NCBI GenBank assembly: GCA_963082975.1
Contig: OY720344.1
Span: forward strand, 73,892,053-73,956,052
Reading direction: 5' to 3'
DNA: 64,000 bases
Origin: Labia minor
Taxonomy: Eukaryota > Arthropoda > Insecta > Dermaptera > Spongiphoridae
The notes beneath the pieces are model-generated. The model ran no database searches, had not been told where the DNA came from, and was given only the letters and a program-made list of their open reading frames with translations. The translations under genes and the position numbers were made by a program. Below are positions 55,883-64,000 of the stretch, in pieces (the first letter of the stretch is position 1; every line of letters begins with the position of its first letter).

Positions 55883-57067
55883 GTTATTTTAATTTAATTT
55901 TAAAAAAATAAAGTAAATATGTATTGTATTGTATTGTAAAAATATAAGCTCATTATAAAGATTTATTTTAATTTTCATAATCAATTTTAAAAAAAACTAA
56001 ATTGAAATTTGAAATATGTACTCGTATCTATTAATAACTTTAATAGATCCCAAAGGGAAATATAAAATTTTCAATTACAAAATATAATTTTTAATTTTAT
56101 TTTTAAATTATTAATCCTTTTAATTAAACATCTAAACAAAGATTGATAATTTTATATTGCTTCTATTTTTAAAATTAATTAAATAATATTTTAATTTTTA
56201 AATTAACCAAAAGCACTTGAAAGTCAAATACTCTACTCCCCCTTCATCCATATATATCCCTTTCGATATTTTCTATTGTATCATATATTTGTATAAAAAA
56301 AGTTTTTCTCGTTTAAAAAATCACTCTTAAACTTTCAACAACTAATTTTACAAATTAAATAATTCAAATATTCGCATAAGAGATTCGAAAATATATTTAA
56401 ATTTTAAATTGCAAAAGATCTTAGAAATGAATACAATTTTTTTTTAAACTTTTTCCCAGATTTTTTTTTTTGTTTTCGAGAAATTTAATTTATAAAAGAG
56501 TCTGTCTAATTATAGAGAAAGTTTGTCTCTCTATTGATTAATTCAATCCAAATATAATAAATTATTAAAATTATAATTCGAAAGTTTAAATGTATTTAAG
56601 TACTATATAATTAATTGAACATTTAAATTACCACAATATATATTATGTATTAGTTATTAAAATGTAAACATTTATTTATCAACAAATTTATAATTTATAG
56701 TATAATAATTTTAAAAAATATAATATAATATTTATATCTGAATATTGATATGAAAAATGTAATGGACTCATATAATTTTTTTTTATGCATGTATTAATTA
56801 ATATGGATATGTACATTAAATTATTAAACTTATTATATACAATTTATTTAAATCATATAAATAATAAATAATTATGTATTTGTTTATAAATCTAACTTGA
56901 ATAAATTTGATCTCTTATCCAATTAGTTTGTTATAGAGTATTATCATTATTATCATCATTATGTAGATTAAATTTTAAAAAAATATACAGTCCTAAATAA
57001 AATATATTTAAATATCTTGAAACTTAAGTAGATTTTTAAAAATTTTTTTTTTAATAATTCAAATTAA
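55616..57067. other. AT-rich non-genic stretch
   Basis: Includes a long TA microsatellite (55836-55878). No coding, RNA or repeat signal otherwise. Confidence 0.4.
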
Positions 57068-57710
57068 ATGAGTCGATAAGATGAAAGACACATACAAAAA
57101 GTAGAATTCGAAAATGTAGAAAAATTTAAATACTTAGGTTCTGTAATCACAAAGGTTAATAATATTCGAGAAGAGTTTAAAGCGAGGTTGCAATCGGGAA
57201 ACGACTGTTATCATTCAGTAAAGGGACTTATCGCGTCAAAATTATTATCAAAGGGAATAAAAATTAAAATATATAAAACAATTATTTTTCCGGTTGTATT
57301 ATATGAATGTGAGGCATGGTCTATGACCTTAGGAGACGAGAGTATATTTAGAGTATTCACAGGAAGCAAGAATGATGAGGTCACCGGGGAATGGTGGAGA
57401 CTGTATAACAAGGAATTGCATGACCTCTATGCATCTACAGATATAGTCAGAATTATAAAATCGAGAAGGCTGCAATGGGCAGGGCACGAGGCTAGAATGA
57501 TACAGGAAAGAATGGCAAAAAATTTATTGGTGGGGAGACCAAATAGGAAACGTCTGCTTGGAAGACCAAGCGCGGTGGGTGGATCATGTGGGAAGGGTCG
57601 TGTGAATCGGAGAGGGTAGGGATTGGATGGTTGTGGTTCAGAATAGGGTCCTTGGAGAGGTGTGGTTGCTGCGGCCAAGAACTCGAGTTCCGTAGAGCCA
57701 CAGAGATAGA
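57068..57710 (+). pseudogene. RTE-like non-LTR reverse transcriptase C-terminal region, best copy
   Basis: Reads VEFENVEKFKYLGSVITKVN, then RLQSGNDCYHSVKGLIASKL, KIYKTIIFPVVLYECEAWSM, DEVTGEWWRLYNKELHDLYA, IIKSRRLQWAGHEARM and ERMAKNLLVGRPNRKRLLGR. After a frameshift at about 57570 it continues WVDHVGRVV and ends near 57698. This is the thumb and connection part downstream of YADD in RTE-like and related insect non-LTR elements (F..V..FKYLG, Y.....P..LYG.E.W, RLRWAGH..RM, GRP...R..GRP..RW). 5'-truncated, since the catalytic box is absent. Confidence 0.82.
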
Positions 57711-58600
57711 TATATAAAATAAGATGAAAGAAATATGAATATGAAAAATCTAATCTTAAAATTAATATAAATTTCTGTGATATTTTTTTTTAAATGGAAT
57801 AATTGAAAATGTCTACTTTGTCTAGAATTTTGCAAGTCTATGCCGTTTCTAAACTTAAAAATTCTTCTAGTGATTGAGTATTGAAATTATTACTATATCG
57901 ATATTCAATTTGTTGTGTATTTTTGTATGTTGTGCTATTCTTGTAAACAGTTTATTTTTTTTAAATTCCCCATAAAAAATGCGTCCAAAAGTAATATAAT
58001 AGATATAACAGTTTTCAACCAACCTATTCTATCTTAAAAAATATAATAGAAATGGATTAAATTCAATTACACACCTAAACTTTAAATTTAAAAATTTTAA
58101 TTTTCTATTTTCTATAATCTTTAATTAATTATTAAAAAAATATAAATACAAAACAAAATAAAAAAGAAAATTTCACTAATTAAAAAAAAAATCTTTTAAA
58201 TATTTTTTAAAGTATTTTATTTATTTAGCTAAATTTTAATAGGTTTAAATTTAACTGTATCTTTGGGTGTCATATTGGATTTGATTAAAGTTTATTCAAG
58301 GGATGAGGAGTTAGCATGTCAGAAAGACATTAGAGATTAGACCATATCATTTGATAATATAAATTGTATTGTCCAATAAAAACTAATGAGATTTGCTCGA
58401 ATTTTTAGATATTTTTTTTTGTATAATAAAAAAAAAATATTTTCTAGTATAGTTAAATTGTAAACTTATTTATAATAAATTTATATAAATTTTTATATGA
58501 ATAATTTATATAAATATACTTGGTATTACTATAATTTTTGTAGATAGTTTCAATTAAATTTTGAATATTGTAAGCAAACGATGAAAGTAATGAAAGGGAG
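57711..58600. other. AT-rich non-genic stretch
   Basis: No feature seen, apart from a mixed patch 58270-58390 without frame. Confidence 0.38.
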
Positions 58601-58689
58601 AGTTTCTCTACTTGACTCGTCAATCGATCATTTCATTTCCTCATCATTTTCATATTGAATGCACTCGGTTGGACCTGCGCATTCAATCT

Positions 58690-58780
58690 AAATTCATGAC
58701 GTCATAAACAGTGACGTGACCAAGTCCTCTAAGGGACAAGATGGCGGCACCAGCACAGAGAACCTCCAGACCGGTGAGTC
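58690..58780 (+). promoter_or_regulatory. Candidate promoter and first coding exon (CRE, YY1-like box, ATG, splice donor)
   Basis: TGACGTCA (58697-58704) and GTGACGTGAC (58711-58720) precede CAAGATGGCGGC (58737-58748), the consensus YY1/Pho-type site overlapping an ATG in good Kozak context. ATG 58741 opens MAAPAQRTSRP and meets CCG|GTGAGT, a near-perfect donor, at 58773/58774. The surrounding 58600-58970 is of normal composition. No downstream exon can be recognised in the 5 kb to the window edge, so this could be a real gene with a long first intron, or a retroelement 5' end, since CAAGATGGCGGC also occurs in retroelement promoters. Confidence 0.4.
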
Positions 58781-58969
58781 CCACTTGGCCACCACTAGTA
58801 TTCGTCCAATCGGGATAGATAAACCCGGTGGTTTGGTTACCCGTTTTCGTGGCATGAATGTCATTTCTAGAAAAATAGAAAATGTATCCTGAGGGTGGAA
58901 TCTAGGTCAGAAGGATGTCAACCAACCCCGAATCCCTTTGCCTTGGTTCAGCCTAGTATGCATGAGACT

Positions 58970-59976
58970 AGAATGTAGAATTAAATTAAACAATAAATTA
59001 ATTACATATCCTTTTATTGCTCTATATATTTTTTTTTAATATTTATAGTTTTATATCTGATATAAAAGGGCTGGAGTATTTATTGATCTGTACTCTTAGT
59101 AAAATATCAATATTCCTTTTTAGTCAAATATATTCTATACATTACTATTATTTAATTAATATATATACTTATAAATATTTTATTAATTTCTTCTGAATTT
59201 TACCTTATTTATTGTAGTAATCAATACATTTTTAGTGAATTATGTAATTATATATTATCTATTGTCTAAATATATTTTCTATTTATTTTTATATTGTAAA
59301 ATAATCTTATAATATAATTTAAAGAAATTAAATATATCTATCATATATATATTTATATATACCTACATATAAATATGATTATTTTTTCATTTAATTCAAT
59401 ATATGCAATACTTAAAAGAAGAAAAATTATAAAGTAAAATTGATTTAGTTAGAATATCTTAATTTCAAAATTGTTTTTGTTATATGTTTCGATTAAAATT
59501 AATTTAATCAAAAATTTTCTCAAAAATCAAATGAATTATCAAGTAAATAAAAGAATAAATCACAATTTTTTTTAGTAATGATAAGAAAGTATTAAAATGA
59601 TGTAACACGAAAATTAAAATGTTAAAAAAAATTGAAATTCAATATTCACCATTTTATTGTTTTAGAATCATGACGCAAGATAACAATAAACCGCTTATTA
59701 TCATAAATTATTATTTTATATTCCTACTAACCCCTGGATCTATTTGAATTAGTCAATCATAGCGACGCTCTGTTTAAATGTAGGCCTAAGTCAAAGGATG
59801 AGCCTATTAAAAAGATAGTAAATATGTATAAGTGTATACGAGTATATGGTATATATATAACATTAAAAGATAATAAAATTATTTCAATAATAAATTGATT
59901 GTAATTTAGGTTACTCAATGTAAAAAAAAAACTATATTTATCTTGAATTTAAAAAAAAAAATTAATTTTAAAATTA
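58970..59976. other. AT-rich non-genic stretch
   Basis: A/T with short microsatellites. The patch 59730-59815 (CCCCTGGATCTATTTGAATT...) is mixed but featureless. Confidence 0.38.
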
Positions 59977-60513
59977 GGTAATTGTCCAGATTAGTTGTCA
60001 TGTCATGGATTTGGATGAAACTTTGCTAGTGGATTCCTTTTTGAATTCCAAAGAAACTTTCCTTATGCAATGTTTTTCGGTCTCTTCTAATTTACGAGTT
60101 AAATAAAGATTTTTGAAGTTTGACAGATTAGCTGATTATTAACGTCGAAATGGGCAGCCATTATGTAATGTTTTATTGACTAATTCACTAATTATTCACT
60201 TATTCACTAATTTTTTCGGTTCGGTTTGGATATACGAAAATTAATTAACTATTTTTTTAATTTTTATATATCTAAACCGAACTGAAAAAAAACCCAGAAA
60301 ATAAGTGAAGCCCCCTCTGGTGGTCAAATGACTAAAACATGGTAGCTAAATAGAATATCAATGGATTTATATGCAAATGTTAATAATTTTTATCCCGTAA
60401 ACTAGAAGCGACCCGGAAAAATTTCATAAGGAAAGTTTCTTTGGAATTAACAAAGAAATCCACTGGTAAAGTTTTATACAAATCCATGACATGACAACTA
60501 CCCTGGTCAATTA
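59977..60513. mobile_element. Long-TIR foldback element with nested palindrome, copy 2
   Basis: GGTAATTGTCCAGATTAGTT at the left end is inverted to AACTACCCTGGTCAATTA at the right. Arms of about 140 bp include GTCATGTCATGGATTTG and its complement. The centre has TTCGGTTTGGATATACG against ATATCTAAACCGAA. It corresponds to 39279-39834 with substitutions and lacks the ten-G run and the GTGAATAATT tandem expansion. Confidence 0.8.
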
Positions 60514-63500
60514 AATTGATCAAAGGGAAATGCTAGTTAACTCTAGTATAATTTTATTCTATCTTTTTTAGATTTTTTACTTTAATACATATTATTATTA
60601 ATATTTATATTGATTTTTGTATTATTTATATCTACTATAACATCTATATAAAGAAATTAGTTTATCTTTATGATATAATTAATTAAATGATTAGTATTAA
60701 AAAACTAATTCTTATTATTTAAGATATATATATATATATTATTTTAAAATTATAAATTAAAAATGAAAATTTAATCAATTTTTTTTTCTCTTAACATATG
60801 AATTTTAGAAAAATTAGAAATAATAAGAATAAATATACAACTTGCTTTATACTTTTTTTCTGGAAAGTAAATAATAATCCTTTCATCCGGTTTACAAATT
60901 TTCATCTTGTAGATGAGTTGAGACCTGTGAATTAGGATACTAATTAGAGAATCAAGAACATATTTTAGTAAATATTTCCTTATTTAAATTGTTTCCAAGA
61001 TGGGACATTTTCTAATTGAGTACAAGCTTCTTTCTAGAAAAGGTCTCAATTTCAAGTGTAATTTCCAAATGTCTAGTCATTTTTTGAATTGCGTTAGTCT
61101 ACATTAACGCCTATACATATTACAAACTACATTAATTTAAATGATATAATGATATATATTATATAAGAATAAATTGATATAATTTTTTTTTTGTTTTAAA
61201 TTAATACAATAAAATTTTAATAAAAAAATGTGAATAATAATAATGATATATTTAGATAAAAATATATGATCTTTTTTTTAACGGATCATCAAAATAACAT
61301 TAAGAGTATATCTTTTTTAAGGAGATTCATTTGCTATGGTTTTCAATGATTCATAAATATTCATAGGGCTTATTCTTTTATTCATTTTATATGCAATCAC
61401 AAGAATATAATTTAAAAAAAATCGCATTATTATAAATATTCAAGAAATGAGTGTAGGCGTGTGAGAAATTTAATATATTTAAATATTAACTTTAAGATGA
61501 TTTAAATGAATATTAAATTATTGATTACATAGAAACATTAAGAAAACTAAATGTATAGAAATATTTTTTTTTAATAATTTGATAATCTAATCTTCCAACT
61601 GATTTTATTCTGATTTATATCCATACAATTCATATTCTCTTGTAATTCCTATATTTCCATTCTTTGCCTACTCACTACTCGTTTCCAAGAGTGATATTAG
61701 TTTTCATCAATCTCTCTTCTCTTCAAATTTTTCGCATATTTTATCTTTCCGATTTTTTAATTTTAAGTATATTTTAGAAAGCTATTTTTGCATTATTTAT
61801 ATTTTCTCAAGAATACCATTCAGATTTTGGAGAATTTTATTTAAAAAAATCCTAAAATTATTTTCTCATCACTTAACATCATGAACCACGCCCCTTATAT
61901 AATCATTTCTTACAAAAAAAAAAACAATTATTTTATTCATTAAGAAATTTCTTTAAAAATTAAAATATGACAATGAATTATGATTTTAAAATTTGCTAAA
62001 TTGTAAATATCTTTAAATTTTAGGTTCCTGACTTTATATTTAATTATGGATATCGTTTTAATATAACTATTAATATTTATAACAGCTAAATATAAATATA
62101 TTATATATGAAGTTATACTTTTAAAAAACAATAAACCATTAAAATGTGTTGAAATTATTATTGGGTATTATAACAAATTTAATTTCTATAAATTCATGTT
62201 ATTACAAATAATAAAATTATAATAAAACCCATTAAAATTACACTATTATATTCTATAATAAGATTTTATTTAAGTTTTTTTTTCTATTTATATTGGAAAA
62301 AGATTTTATTAAATAATACTGATTTAATAAAATTGTAGCCATTCTTCTTTATATATATACATATATATATTTATTTCTTATAATAATATAAACTAATTTA
62401 ATTGTATCACTTGTTGATGGTCAATTCAAAACGAAAAATATAATAATTTAATTTCAATTTTAATTAACATATAAAAAATTTTGGAAAATAAAATGATTTA
62501 CTTAATTAAAATAATATTTAATCACTTATTGTCAACGTACAGTAGTACAATGTTGAATAAGTCAGAGTTTATATTTCGAAATATTAACTGCTTATTACTA
62601 TATTAATTAAATCTACTCATAATATGCACGAAGAAGAAATTATACACAGGATACCTCTATAAACTTAAATAAATGAATATTTATATAATTTAATCAAAAT
62701 TTATTTAATCTTTTTTCAATTCAATTTTATTACAAATTAATATTACAAATATAAACTTGTTTAAAACAACTCTCAAATTAGATCAAAACTATAAATCCTA
62801 TAATATTGATATTTTATGCTTATCAAGACAATTTTTTAATCATTTTCGGTCAATAAATGATTCAGCTAACTATTCAAAGTTTTTTTAGTTTTTTTCAAAA
62901 ATTATTTTAACACTATTTATTAAATTTGATTAAAATTCGTGAGTTACTGTTGTTTTTTCATTTCCATAATGTTTACTTACTTGAAGAGCGTTTTCTTTTG
63001 ATTTTTTTTTTAATGGCTTCTTACCTTCGATTTGTCAACTGACCTTATTACATATTTATTTATATTCATATAATTTTGTTAATATCATTAAATTTCAATT
63101 TTATTATAACTATATACTCACTCTGTTTTCAAATCAACAAACCATCTTAATATACATATATATATATAAGATTTAAATTTAAATTTAAATTTAAATTTTC
63201 AAAACATTTAATAAACGCATTTGAAAAGATTACGATGATTATTAAATTATTAGAAAAAAGATTATCATTTAAGAGTACTTATTACTTATTATCATTTCAC
63301 GATCGATACTTGAAGTATGTTCAATACATAGAAATGTTGGGCAATTCATTTGGCTATCAGCCAGTGTTTACATAATAAACATGACCTAAGCAGGTCATTT
63401 CCTCTCTCTATAGACATCAATGATTGCATCACACATTTTAGTCTCAAAATAAATGCATCCAATTCTGATATTGACTTCCATAAGATTATCAAAATTCTAC

Positions 63501-63665
63501 TCTAAATTTTTAATTATATTGTTGTTTTTCAATCTAAAATTTTTTTGAGAGTAAACGTATTTTTATTTAGATTCACTACCGATATGCGGTTTTTGACAGA
63601 TATCCATGTTTCAAGTCATTCTAATCCCAAAAATAGTGGTTTTCTGGTTGGCGTATGTGTGTGTG
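60514..63665. other. AT-rich non-genic stretch
   Basis: Three kilobases of A/T with no exon or RNA gene. Patches 60890-61110 and 63320-63480 are less biased but lack frames or inverted ends. 63173-63197 is a short AAATTT tandem. Confidence 0.4.
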
Positions 63666-63890
63666 ACAAAAATTTTCGCCGATCTTTCCTCTCCCATTCT
63701 AGCCACGACCCCTTCCCATACCATGAGACGTGTCTTGCCCCTTCTCTTCTTCTCCCCTCTTTTTCTCCGCTCTCATTTCCCCCACTTACTGCATCTCTTA
63801 CGTTTCCTTAGAAACTTTACCTCCGCCTTCGATCCCTCCACCAATCCACCGCTGTATACAACTCCACACACATACATTTCATTTTTATAT
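63666..63890 (-). other. Pyrimidine-rich block with short RTE-like match
   Basis: TCTTTCCTCTCCCATTCTAG at about 63682-63702 is identical to 36859-36879 in the RTE-like remnant, so a scrap of that element is probably present. The rest (63735-63860) is C/T-rich (CTTCTTCTCCCCTCTTTTTC). Its open + frames carry no known motif. Confidence 0.4.
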
Positions 63891-64000
63891 AGTAGATTGA
63901 CTCTTGAAAATATATAAAGAAAACTGTCGAGAAACCTGAAGTAAGTGAAGGGAATAAATAAGAATCACTTATATATGTTATCCACAAAATGGCAACGACT

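Noticed and set aside
57211..57835. Minus-strand frames over the 57068-57710 element
   Set aside because: Antisense shadows. The + strand carries the recognisable reverse-transcriptase blocks.

Overview
The window is a very AT-rich (roughly three quarters A+T by eye), intron-containing eukaryotic genomic segment, most probably from an arthropod and plausibly an insect. The evidence is short GT-AG introns (63-80 bp), mariner, hAT, jockey, RTE-like and Penelope-like element remnants of arthropod type, and many short elements carrying GTCC/GTCT-type microsatellites. I cannot name the species.

Two complete host genes lie head to tail on the + strand. The first (4315-11834, 15 coding exons, 735 aa) is CPSF2/CPSF100, the pseudo-nuclease subunit of the pre-mRNA cleavage and polyadenylation machinery. 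The second (13507-25229, 7 coding exons, 351 aa) is a testis-specific serine/threonine kinase (TSSK family) with all kinase catalytic residues present. Exon phases agree across every junction in both genes. Upstream, two exons in compatible phase (3146-3581) look like the 3' end of a third, unrecognised + strand gene. Near 58741 a CRE / CAAGATGGCGGC / short ORF / GTGAGT arrangement resembles a promoter plus first coding exon.

Region by region: 1-1985 is a 619-bp tandem satellite running off the left edge. 2090-2690 holds two short interspersed elements, followed by the orphan exons and the CPSF2 gene. CPSF2 introns contain a hammerhead-like Penelope remnant, a foldback MITE, a hAT MITE with perfect target duplication and a jockey ORF1 remnant. 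TSSK introns 2, 4 and 6 are swollen by transposons, including a three-level nest at 15201-16580. From 25.2 kb to the right edge I see no complete host gene. That part is AT-rich sequence dotted with dead transposons: jockey, RTE-like non-LTR fragments, a 5'-truncated Penelope-like element with GIY-YIG endonuclease, mariner deletion derivatives, two SINE families, long-TIR foldback elements and several higher-complexity islands I cannot identify.

The most interesting material is in the repeats. One roughly 600-bp family (HINE-1 here) has a DINE-1/Helentron-like layout with a 3' hairpin preserved between diverged copies. Two mariner copies share both an internal deletion and the same premature stop. 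A 20-bp perfect hairpin sits between TTAA sites. A 556-bp element and a related copy are inverted repeats within inverted repeats. I see no convincing evidence of an undescribed biochemical system.
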